DNA of 29,584 nt, from NCBI RefSeq assembly GCF_000003605.2, contig NW_003130356.1, positions 987,081 to 1,016,664 on the forward strand, written 5' to 3'. The number at the start of each line of letters is the position of its first letter. Positions within the stretch are counted from its first letter, which is position 1. The notes below the pieces were generated by a model that saw only the letters and a program-made list of their open reading frames with translations, made no database searches and was not told the origin of the DNA. This document shows, piece by piece, positions 20,640-29,584 of the stretch. The position numbers and the translations under genes are program-made. The DNA is from Saccoglossus kowalevskii. Lineage: Eukaryota > Hemichordata > Enteropneusta > Harrimaniidae.

Positions 20640-21136
20640 AGATAATTATATGCAACATATATGTCCTCCATGTCGCGCACCCTCTAGCGACGAAGAGCAT
20701 CTGTGACGTAATGTGATGTCGATATCGTTTTGATTCATAGTCGCTCTAAAACTGTTTTGGGAGAATTGACTGATTTTAATTGACTAACGACTACACAACC
20801 AAACAAAAGAGTTGTCGCTTTCAATTACAACGCTTTCACCCATCTACGACATATATGGCGTCACGTACGCGGTTTGTCGCTAGAGGGCGCGACGTAAACG
20901 CACAGTGTGTCGCATAAAATCTCATAACACATATCGATTGTAAAATATATTATAGGAATGAATTGTCTGCTTGAACAGTATGAGATCAATATAACGCCTA
21001 ACCAGAACCACGTCCCTGCAAGTATACCACCCTGAATATATGCTCCGGTATAGGCTGTACCACATGAAATATCTAGCAAATGTTTGAATGGGCGATGTAA
21101 ATAATGAATGTTGCAACATCTGATCACCATTAAGAT

Positions 21137-21534
21137 TTAGCTGCTGTATTTCATGTATATCTCAGTACAATTTATCTGGAAAAAACTGGTGTCCTTATTC
21201 TCCTGGCACTGTTGTAGCGTGTATAACTGTATGGCCATATCCACTGTCTGTTTATATATAGTTATCGTTTCCACCATATCGGCTGTATATGGATTGAAAT
21301 CTAGATAGTCCTTCGCGATTCGCTTAAATTTTCCCTGCGAGTTGCGACTAACACATTGAAGGCGTTCCTTAGTCACGTCATGCCCCAAGAACTTGAGAAT
21401 TCGAACGAGTTCCCCCATGGAGTTCGATTTCATATTTTCGTATCTGACTAACAGCAGAGGTCCACGGAATTTTAACCATTCTATTACCGTATTTGTCCAC
21501 GACTGTGCCTTTCCATATACAAAATCTTGCCAAA
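21137..21534 (-). CDS. WSCD-like last exon, WLKFRGPLLLVRYENMKSN region
   Basis: On the minus strand the acceptor is ttgctcttttctcag|tt, and the two bases complete an Ile codon split with the previous exon. The exon runs 131 residues to TAA. WQDFVYGKAQSWTNTVIEWL, then PLLLVRYENMKSNSMGELVR, LKFLGHDVTKERLQCVSR and GKFKRIAKDYLDFNPYT align in order with the WSCD C-terminus. The tail carries a sequon (NCT) and is longer than I would expect from vertebrate WSCD. A canonical AATAAA downstream is not obvious; an ATTAAA (minus strand) lies at 20780-20775. Confidence 0.9.
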
Positions 21535-23988
21535 CTGAGAAAAGAGCAATGAAGCAGAAAAATGTAAGTTGTAATTTCATCAAGGAGACAATAGGATAAA
21601 ATATTGCACATTTGCTTGTATAAGACAATGAGACATTCTCAGATAAATCTAAAGGTTTTGTATGTAGACAAACAATATGTATTATTTACATCTTCGTGTT
21701 TTCAAAGTTTATGCAGCCAATACCTGTGTTAGTGACCATAATCTTGATGTCCACACGCAATGTACATTAAGTCAAACTATTTTTCAGAACTTGAATATGG
21801 ATTAAAGTGACATTGACTGCGCACAAAAATGAAAATTATATTTGTGCGGCAATATCCAGGATTTGTTGCCAAACCAATTATTTTATCATTAGTCTTGGTC
21901 ATCACAATAATCGTTAAGAGTTGTTCTTCATATAACACAAAGTGGGCATGAAACTTTAAGGTAGCGAGACTATTATTTGTGTTGAAAATTATGATTTTCA
22001 CATTTATTTATTAATTGATGAAATGCACTATAAACTTTCATGTGATAAAGTCAACATAATATAGAATGTCATGTAAGTTGGTTAAAATGTAGATTTTCTG
22101 AAGGGAAGCAAGTTGGCCTCAGTAGTGTTTTCCAAAATCAGCAACACAGGTTTAATCTGTGTGCCTATAAGTTTCAAAGATAAACTCAAGACAAAGCAAT
22201 GTTAGCATGTGTTATCAGTAGCTATCTGACACACAATGGGTGTTTCCAAACATTTGAGTGGTTTGTCTCCGCCCCTGTTTGTTTCACAGATTAGTCATTT
22301 GCATATGAATGCGTTAGACACAAGGTCACACAGCCACTGAAAAAAAAAATCATTGATTTTGGTGTTTTCATATGCCGAATTTATCCAATTATAGCTATCC
22401 CATTCCTTTATTTTTTTGGTTTCCAATAGTCTTACACATTTGGATGTCCCTACACATGTTAAAACAGACCTTGATGGGAAAACAAATTGATTGTGCCGAT
22501 AAACAAGCTTGAAAATCTTTGCTGTTACTTCATGGACGTTACCAACAAGTTGTGGTTTGAGTTGGGGGCAATGCGACTAAAACAGTAATTGAAATTCAGC
22601 ACACTATTTTTTAAAACACGTTGCTTGAATAAAACTGACCAGACACATTCACATTACCTGACTATTGAACAACTAGGAAAAGTGAAAAAAATACTTCTTA
22701 TCGCCAGCATAAATGCGTAATTATTTTTTTTACAGAAAAAGTAATTTTTCACCTTTGATTGAGTAACGCGTCGTAGAATGCATTTACGGGCATGCAAAAT
22801 ACACTTGTGAAAAGCTTGAAGTCTGGCGATTCTAAAAATATATACTTTCCTGGGTCTATTTGTAGTCATTTAGTTACAACTGGAAGATGAAAACAAGTAT
22901 GCAAATAATAGTCCCGCTACCTTAAGAGAAATTTTATTCATCTTACGCGGTGATCGATGTACACAGAGGTGACTGACTGTATATCTAACTATAATTTCAC
23001 GTTTTGGATCAGAAAAAAAGAATAAATTGGTTACACCGACACCTTTACCTGGCTTTGATATGCAACAAGATCCTGGTAAGGTCAATTATGGCGGATGTGA
23101 CGTGAGCAGGAAGACTTCCGCACTTTTTCGAAATATTTACCTGCCACCTTCGATGTGCGTATAAATAATTGGACTACATTATTGTATTAACTATTTCATG
23201 TCGTTGTTTAATGTTCGAAATATGCATTGTATTATTATACAGTTTGTGAGTTAGAACTGCATGCAATCGTGTATTCAAGTCAAAGAAACTCTACTCTTAA
23301 ATAAAAATATCCCAAATTTATCAAAACTCCACTATGTTGATTTCTAATAAGAGAAAAAATGTTAGCGGGAAATAAAGTAACGACGACCGTTTTGAAATTT
23401 GGAATTTCAGAAATAGGTTAAAATAAGTGCTTTTACGTTTTGTTCTATGGAGACTGTCATTTATTGCATCGATACAAACAATACTATAGCTTTGTTTCAC
23501 ATAACAGAACGTTGCTAATTGATTTATTGGTCAAATACACTAATATAAAAACTAATTTAGGATATGTTTAGTTTTGGGTAAACTTCTCATACACGAGAGT
23601 TTGACGGGAGGTAGCAGCAGTAGTGTGAACTCAAATATTTGAAGTGGCACGAAAGTTAAACTAAAACTTTAATATCCGGTTGTAACGAAAAAGCATAGTT
23701 TAACATTTCTATCCAATGTTTATTTATGTCTCAATCACTTACTCTTTCCTGTGGTGTATTTGGATTTAGCAGCGACTCCTCGATGGCCGCCATAGTGGCG
23801 GTTGAACTCGGATCGTATAGCGTCAAACGGGTCCCGCACAATTAATACGGCCTTCTGGTATTTGGACAAAGTGTGATTATCCCATTCATGCGTCTTGACA
23901 ACAATCACGGAGTTATCTGTAAAACCTTCTCCATCGAAACCTTCACGTTTCAAACTTTTATCGTTATATATACTACCTGTGTAAATAC
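21137..23988 (-). CDS. WSCD-like sulfotransferase, two 3'-terminal exons (partial)
   Basis: Minus-strand exons are 23988-23743 (246 bp) and 21534-21137 (398 bp), joined in frame (aag a|tt). They encode about 214 C-terminal residues. Seen: GIYTGSIYNDK, SVIVVKTHE, AVLIVRDPFDAIRSEFNR (the 3'-phosphate-binding Arg and Ser of PAPS enzymes lie in this block), GGHRG, then WQDFV, WLKFRGPLLLVRYENMKSN and LQCVSRNSQGKFKR. This order is that of the WSCD1/WSCD2 family, Golgi type II membrane enzymes that sulfate glycans (sialic acid in vertebrates). The P-loop exon, signal anchor and WSC domains are not in the two exons and were not found up to 29584. The gene converges on the transporter, with the stop codons about 4.8 kb apart. 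Confidence 0.88.
21535..23742 (-). other. Intron between the two WSCD-like exons (2.2 kb)
   Basis: On the minus strand it is bounded by gaaaga|gtaagt and ttttctcag|tt. AT-rich; I see no exon, RNA gene or element with clear ends inside. Confidence 0.75.
23743..23988 (-). CDS. WSCD-like exon with KTHE and RDPFDAIRSEFNR motifs
   Basis: On the minus strand the acceptor is ggttttttgcag|gt and the donor gaaaga|gtaagt. The exon starts with two carry-over bases, so the upstream exon must end in one base (probably G, giving Gly). It has 81 full codons. Motifs in order: IYTGSIYNDKSLKREGFDGE, VIVVKTHEW, a sequon NHT, AVLIVRDPFDAIRSEFNRHY and GGHRGVAAKSKY. The frame is open for a further 136 nt upstream of the acceptor, but that part does not resemble the family and is treated as intron. 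Confidence 0.9.
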
Positions 23989-26025
23989 CTGCAAAAAACC
24001 CAAACAATATGAATAAAGGTATTGGCACGAATGTATGCATCTGTCCATACAAAGCAATGATAACTGACTGGTAGGTCCCGGAGACCAGATGTAAAACTGA
24101 AGGACCTTCATAAACAACTGACATCTCAGCAAGGTATCTGCAGTGAGCAAACCTACACTAATGACAATTCTCGCCCGTCACAATTGGTCCAGACAATATC
24201 AACAAATGTCTAAAACGTGTTATTATGTGTTCTATATAGATTTGGAGCAAGGCATTGCGTGCTGTATTCGGCAATACTAGGAGTAACCAGAGTAATATTG
24301 TTTCAGGAAGCCTATGAGAAATGATCTTAAAAATACATAAATATCAGCATCAATAAGGGAGTGCAGTCTGATGGCGCTAGTAAATAATCACAAGCGTAAT
24401 TTGCAAATATGGACTGTGGACCTCAGGAACGCTGAGGGTACAGATTTAATCAGCTGTCGTCTATGTAGTTTGGGCCTTGCGACGACCTCAATTAGCTGTA
24501 TTCATATGTTCTTGATTATCTTCATTAATTCAAGAATAATCACGAATTTGCCACTGGGGATGACCGTAGCGATGAATTTAGTCAATTGAAAAATCGCTCC
24601 GTGATGTTTCGACCCCGCCACCGTGACTCGGTCTTTGATCGCTATGCTTTCATCTGCGTGTTGCAATGTGCATCTACCTATTCGTACGAGATGCAACGAT
24701 GAGTGTACGTATATTACAGCTACTTCACCCACCCACAAAACTTAGACACCCATACACCCAAACGAATTAATTAGTTATGCATGCCTAACAACCTTTTAAT
24801 ATACCAAGACTCGTCAGAGATAATTTCAGAAATGTGTTTCAAACATACTCAAAATCCCACACAGTTCCAATGCCCTCCCCCAAAAAAACACGAAATTAAG
24901 AGTAATTCAAACACTGAGAAATTATTCAATAGCTCTTCCAAATGTCATTATTCATTTGTTTCAGAAATTTGTTTCATGTTTACCATCGAATGTACACCAT
25001 GGTTCTTGCCAGCAAGGAAAATGAAATACGCATAGCATAGCCTATTTTAACAAAGCCAATTGTATTGAATTTAACATACAGTGATCGAGTCAAAGGCATA
25101 CATTGTTGGAACACGACACATGATTTGTTGTAACTCTATGCTTTTCTATTAAGGGGCATCCCAATTCAATTTTGCTAATGACGTAAGGGTGATTGCTAAA
25201 ACATGGTTATGTATTAGTGTGATTACTAGATTGTGAAAACACTAAACCTGGGAGTTGAATGAAAGTAAATTGTAAGAATGCAGATTCGACAGGCGTAGAT
25301 TGAATCAGCATTCCGAATTCAGAATTCGAATTCCCCTGGCGTGTTTATTACCCATAGCATGTTGCACTGACGACATCAATTACATTCCCACCGCTCTTAA
25401 CGCGTTTTAATGGACACTCTTTCGTGCATTGTAACGATACACTCATTGGAAAAATTTATAAGCCGGATTTACTCAGTGAATCAGTATTGGATGAGGTGAT
25501 CATTATTTATGTTGTGACAATTACAGAATATCTTTTATATTTACCCGGATCTAACAGTAGTACAGTCTTAACCATGTCAAAGAACATAAGGTAACGTGGT
25601 TTGAATGCCAGTCAATAAAGACAAATACCATATAATTATATAATATTAAAAATATATGTACAGATACGAATAACATCATACGACTAAACACATATTTCAA
25701 CGGTCATGGAATATGTAACTCAACACCCCCATAAATATGTTATATATTACACGTGTTTCATATTACATGTTCGTATATGTCTGTATTTTTGACTACTTTC
25801 ACTCAGGTGTTCTTCAGTGGAATGGACAGATTTATCCCCAAGAAAGTTCGTAGCTGGGTAGATCTTACTGACCGTGGATATACCAGGCTTTGTATATGTG
25901 TAGAACTCTAGTAATTCTGTACGTTGTTACTGACGTCGAAGATTCGAATCGCGCATGTCCATCTAAGGCACTGTAAGAGCGCATTCACTACACGCTTTTC
26001 CAATCTGCCCTTTTCTTCGGACAGG

Positions 26026-26075
26026 GCAAGGTGGCTTAGCGGGGAGCGCGTCGAGTTGCATGTTCGAATTGCGTT
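26026..26075 (+). repeat. Possible tRNA-derived SINE relic
   Basis: tggcttagcggg (26031-26042) fits the tRNA A-box consensus TRGCNNAGYNGG exactly, and gttcgaatt (26062-26070) fits eight of nine B-box positions. The boxes are too close for a real tRNA, so an anticodon arm has been lost or this is a decayed SINE head. A second B-box-like gattcgaatc occurs at 25941-25950. No tail was identified. Confidence 0.35.
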
Positions 26076-27139
26076 TCATGTTTATATGTTGGTAGACGTG
26101 GCTGTAATTTTAATTACCACTTGATAAATTGCTGTTGTTATACACGTGCCACGTTATCTAATTTGTCACGCATTGCCCATCCACTTAGTCAATATTCTTT
26201 GTATCTATATCAAGCATCAATTTCCAGGACCCATGTCGTTCGAGATAACATCGAAAGAAAGTGGAATATAGTTAGGTCACGGCGCAACTGTTTTTTGTAT
26301 GTATAAAATGTACATTACCTATATGGTGAAAATAAATTACAGAGTGAACAATCGCAAGTAAGTCATGAAATAATCATGGCAACCATCAAGACAATCAACC
26401 ATCGACAAAATAAAATGCAATGTAATGATATTCAGCACGGAACTCAGTCGTATATTACATATCAAAGCGACATCATCATCATTGTATAGCGTATTACGAG
26501 TTTTGTACGTCGCAAGGCGCCTTTCAGCCCGCAAACAAAAATGACAAATCAATTGACAAACCCAGCCCACCCAGCCCACGTCAATAGGAGCGCGTTTCTC
26601 ACCGAATTTCTGGATCCGCCAGTGGCATTGGAGCCATATCGAACACGACTCGTGTTAAGTGATTGTGCCTTGATTAAAATCCAAGGTTTGACTGACGTTT
26701 ATCAACCTTATTTGTGCGTTACAAATTTCTAATTAATGGAAATGAGTATTGTTGACTTCAAGATCGCGATCTATAAGGGTGTGTATCACAAAGTCATGTA
26801 TATGCAATTAATTGGATGCATCTGAAGGCTGATTTTGGTTGTTATTCGGTAAACCATAAAGAGAAAAGGATTGGAAGAATTCCCCAAGATCATAACAGTC
26901 ATTTTCAATGTATTGATTGGCGTGCACAAAAATCAAATAGTCGCCCCAATACACAATGTATATTTAATGAATTCCATTAACCCAATACGCACTTACTAAA
27001 TTGATTCAGTAATATTGTCTACAGGCCCTGTTATCAGTCTGTAAACATTGCCTCATTACTGCGCTGAAGTTTAAGTTTAAATATAGAATTCGGAGTATCA
27101 TTTGTGCGATCCCAAGTGTCAACGCACAATATTACTGTA

Positions 27140-27224
27140 AAGGCAGTATAGACTAACGTGTGGCGGAGGACAATGTGATCCCGCACGGCCTAAGTGCCTA
27201 ATTTGCAACATTCTCGTAATAAAC

Positions 27225-27272
<48 letters not shown>

Positions 27273-27285
27273 GTATTAGTATTAA
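27140..27285 (+). mobile_element. LINE/SINE-like 3' tail ending in a TTA microsatellite
   Basis: A GC-balanced, CpG-containing block (acgtgtggcggaggacaatg, then tgatcccgcacggcctaagt) runs through aataaacttg into a long TTA repeat (27228-27285) with late GTA variants. A unique block followed by an AATAAA-like end and a simple-repeat tail is typical of the 3' end of several non-LTR retrotransposons. No reverse-transcriptase coding sequence is visible upstream, so it would be a 5'-truncated or SINE copy. Confidence 0.4.
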
Positions 27286-27592
27286 TCTATTACTCATAAT
27301 CTAGTGACATATAACAGCTCGAAATGCGAGCAAATAGTATTCGTGCCTTTGTGGTCGTTTGCGTTCAAATGACGTAATGCTATTTCTACGCACGCGCGCT
27401 ACAATGTTGCTGCGTTAAGCGAGAACAAAAGATGTTCAAATGCGTGGCAACTATTCCAACGCGTTAGTAAAACTTTCAAACACGTCTTTACGTCGTTTCA
27501 CTTACGAACGAATTCCATTATTTTTGCAATCGATGTATTACAGTATTATATAAAGCACAGACATCCAACCAACATCTTTTGTAACATTTCAG

Positions 27593-27688
27593 GTTACTAT
27601 GAGAACACGAACGGATATCTCCAATTAAAAGTAAATGTATATGGCCCAGAAAACCTCATCACGCCACCCACTGTGATTGATTGTTCGG
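27593..27688 (+). CDS. Candidate internal exon, extracellular (possibly Ig-like) protein
   Basis: A 96-bp segment lies between acceptor gtaacatttcag and donor cgg|gtacgt, with only one of three frames open. That frame reads YYENTNGYLQLKVNVYGPEN then LITPPTVIDCSG. It is a phase 1-1 exon, the class typical of shuffled extracellular modules. An alternating hydrophobic strand followed by YGPEN...PP resembles the end of an Ig domain running into the next, but the match is by eye only. No confident partner exon was found upstream. It could be a chance open segment. Confidence 0.35.
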
Positions 27689-27905
27689 GTACGTTGTTCT
27701 TGGCAACATGAAATGAGCAACTAACTTGTGTACATGATATTCAAACGCACGTTGTAGGGCGTAGACAACCACCCTAGTCTCGGTGTTTGCATGACTTGAC
27801 GCCGATTCGCTTATAATATATTAAAACATCTGAAAAGCACGAACTCCTGGCCGCAGTTTATAGATAAATAAACCGCCTACATCTATATTCCTTAATTTGT
27901 TGCAG

Positions 27906-27967
27906 TCCGTGTATATGTATTTGTAAATCCTACTGGATCGTCCACACCTACAGACTTCTTGAATTAA
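27906..27967 (+). CDS. Candidate terminal exon following 27593-27688
   Basis: The acceptor aatttgttgcag lies 217 bp after the previous donor. The phase matches: carry-over g plus tc gives Val. The frame then reads RVYVFVNPTGSSTPTDFLN and TAA. An AATAAA follows at 28008-28013, about 40 bp after the stop, as expected for a 3' end with a short UTR. The peptide is too short to identify. It depends on the upstream candidate being real. Confidence 0.28.
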
Positions 27968-29584
27968 AATACATCCTACATAGACAAGACTACATAAAAT
28001 GCAAAAAATAAATACATTGGGTAAACAGTTGAAAGAAAAATACTACACGCCGTATAGCATTTGTAAATAAATACACACCACTAAATGAACCGACAAAGGA
28101 ATTTCACTGTGTTATTAAAAGTGGCATTTTTTTAAGGGACGATTGTGGCGTAGATTCAGCATATTAATCGCGTGAAGCTAAAACTAAATATAAAAAAATG
28201 CATAATGTTAGGGCTCCGAGTGCACATAAAACTGTATCTATACCCTGAACCAAATCTTCAATTAGAGGAAAACAAATTGAACGTTTTGAACCCAATTTAA
28301 AATAAAAGGTTGCAAGCCGTCCAATCAATTTGTCTAATGGTCGCTATAGCCCGGAGACAACCGATGACTAATTCCTGACAAGTTACCCTTGGTAGACTGG
28401 CAGGTATCACATTCCGTTAATTGTGACACAGAAGAGAAAAATAAGCGTCACCCGCGAATACTGTAATCGACATCACTCTTTACACTTTTACAATGCGAGG
28501 TAGATACTCCATGCTTGTAACAACCAACCCGGTAAAGTACTGACAGTGAAAGAAGCTGAATTAGCCGCTGATGAACGATGAACATTGTAAACGAATTGAT
28601 ATGACCTTTTCATTATAGCAAAGGCATTAACAGAATTCTATCGCTAATCATCGATCGTTACACAACTACAATTTCCAATTATCGGAAGCGTGCGTCTCGA
28701 AAGCCAATTTATTTGTCCATCCTCGGCTCCCTCGGGAAAGACAATTAAAACATGCCCTTGGCAATTTAAAAAAACAAAAATAAAAACCCACCGATGTATC
28801 GATTTCAATGAGACAGTCCGATCTTCAATATTGTTACATTGTATCACATAAAAGTGACATTTGCCTGAAGGTCCATATAATGTGCGTTACACAATACTTT
28901 GGTTGAAAAAGATACAACTCAATTGTATTGTTGATTATCTTTACGTTGTTACGAAAACAACAAACACCTTGACGGCACGGGAATTGTGTGGCCTTGCAAT
29001 AACCGGAAAAAAACGAACGTTAATGTTTGTTTTTAATTTGAAAATAAATTGCTATCATCATTCTCTCTCGTGATGAACCATCGTCATATTCACTAGGGGA
29101 ACATCTCACACATCTCCGTGGTTGCTTAATCGGAATGCTTTCAGTAGGGAGCAGCATAACGCAGTGTATAAACCACAGGAGCCTGACGATCTATTCGTCT
29201 CAATGCATGGACGTCTATGGGACCGAGCGACTATGTCCCGGTACAGAACCTTGTCCTTGCTCAAAATAATAGAAATTATAGAATTAAAACAGTTTAGTAA
29301 TGTAAAGCAAGCATATGTTATTAAATTTAATCATCACGCTCCGAAACCACGAAAATCACTAATACTTGTTTCCGGCCGATCAGCTTGCACTATAAGACAA
29401 TGGGAGGAAACAAAATGTGCACACATTTTTCTAGCAGCCGAAAATCACACCTCAAAATACAAAATACCTTGTCCAAACCAGTTACGAGTGCTCACAAGAC
29501 ACTGAACTATCGCAAAATGTTGTTCGATTACATATAAATCATATATTTTTCCAGATTTTACGCATTTATAACGAAATTTGACAA
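27968..29584. other. Right-edge region, no confirmed gene
   Basis: AT-rich, no splice-supported exon. An unusual pair of same-frame open stretches lies on plus at 28858-29070 and 29077-29505, separated by adjacent stops (TGATGA). Their combined peptide is basic and unfamiliar (for example NVKQAYVIKFNHHAPKPRKS). It is described as a finding and not called as a gene. Confidence 0.55.
28008..28013 (+). promoter_or_regulatory. Possible polyadenylation signal AATAAA
   Basis: It lies 41 bp after the in-frame TAA of the candidate terminal exon at 27906-27967. In AT-rich DNA this hexamer is common, so its value is only in combination with the exon pair. Confidence 0.25.

Larger units (their letters stand above)
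16958..21136. other. Intergenic region between convergent genes
   Basis: About 4.2 kb between the transporter polyA signals and the sulfotransferase stop. It contains the TTAA MITE at 18992-19156, a G10 run (19245-19254) and a TA dinucleotide run (20622-20639). The open frames 17856-18140 (plus) and 20386-20700 (minus) lack family motifs, splice support or a plausible gene context and are not called. Confidence 0.7.
23989..27592. other. Largely non-coding region upstream of the WSCD-like exons
   Basis: Read on minus for a P-loop exon (S/PxSGNTW type) to precede 23988; none was found. On plus there is a weak open segment after an acceptor at 25807-25911 and a tRNA-like fragment near 26026-26075. 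The remaining open frames (24371-24589, 24781-25035, 26541-26732) carry no recognisable domain. Confidence 0.6.

Noticed and set aside
20386-20700. 104-codon frame on minus
   Set aside because: It runs through the TA dinucleotide repeat and has mixed composition with no domain; most likely chance.
23989-24124. Upstream extension of the sulfotransferase exon frame (GPSVLHLVSGTYQSV...)
   Set aside because: It superficially recalls the LVSxPxSGNTW loop but lacks GNTW and the Lys/Ser arrangement, and a strong acceptor (ttttttgcag) lies exactly where the family similarity begins.
26041-26070. Functional tRNA gene
   Set aside because: The A and B boxes are only about 20 bases apart, leaving no room for an anticodon arm, and no acceptor stem pairs.
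28644-28847. Minus-strand open frame ending ...LSRRTLPIIGNCSCVTIDD
   Set aside because: It begins after a plausible acceptor but has no recognised motif, no partner exon for the sulfotransferase and no nearby polyA signal.

Overview
This window is animal nuclear DNA and contains no prokaryotic features. The evidence is short exons bounded by GT/AG splice sites, introns of 87 bp to 1.9 kb, microsatellites, several small inverted-repeat transposons and one 92-base assembly gap. Base composition is AT-rich but CpG is not depleted. With the compact introns and abundant MITE-like elements this suggests a marine invertebrate such as a hemichordate, amphioxus or mollusc; the sequence alone does not settle the species.

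Left to middle (3477-16357, + strand): twelve consecutive exons of an SLC13-family sodium-coupled di/tricarboxylate transporter (NaDC/NaCT type). Every junction keeps the reading frame, the exons total 1791 nt (596 residues plus stop), and the last exon carries the natural C-terminus. The 3' UTR ends with two close AATAAA signals near 16940-16957. Only the N-terminal exon (about 35 residues, first membrane segment) is missing and probably lies before position 1. Both SN(T/V) ion/substrate motifs and a full match to the sodium:sulfate symporter signature are present, so the gene looks functional.

Middle to right (21137-23988, - strand): the two 3'-terminal exons of a WSCD-like sulfotransferase, convergent with the transporter. 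They encode the C-terminal half of the sulfotransferase domain. The upstream PAPS P-loop exon and any WSC domains were not found and may lie past 29584.

Far right (24000-29584): mostly non-coding. It holds a possible two-exon 3' end of an extracellular, perhaps Ig-like, protein on + (27593-27967, followed by AATAAA), a possible tRNA-derived SINE relic, a LINE-like 3' tail with a TTA microsatellite, and an unexplained long open frame near the right edge.

Repeats: at least four families can be read directly. They are a TTAA-associated MITE family with AAAGCGGG-type ends (7700, 18992, a copy entering the gap at 15729, and a related one at 5845), an ATTATTACGAGGA MITE (9899), a TACTGTAAAATA MITE (14340, degenerate relative at about 10656), and a dispersed repeat shared by 7-157 and 8364-8508. 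I see no operon, CRISPR, phage or defence-type system. The two main genes are a metabolite transporter and a glycan-modifying enzyme, with no evident functional link.
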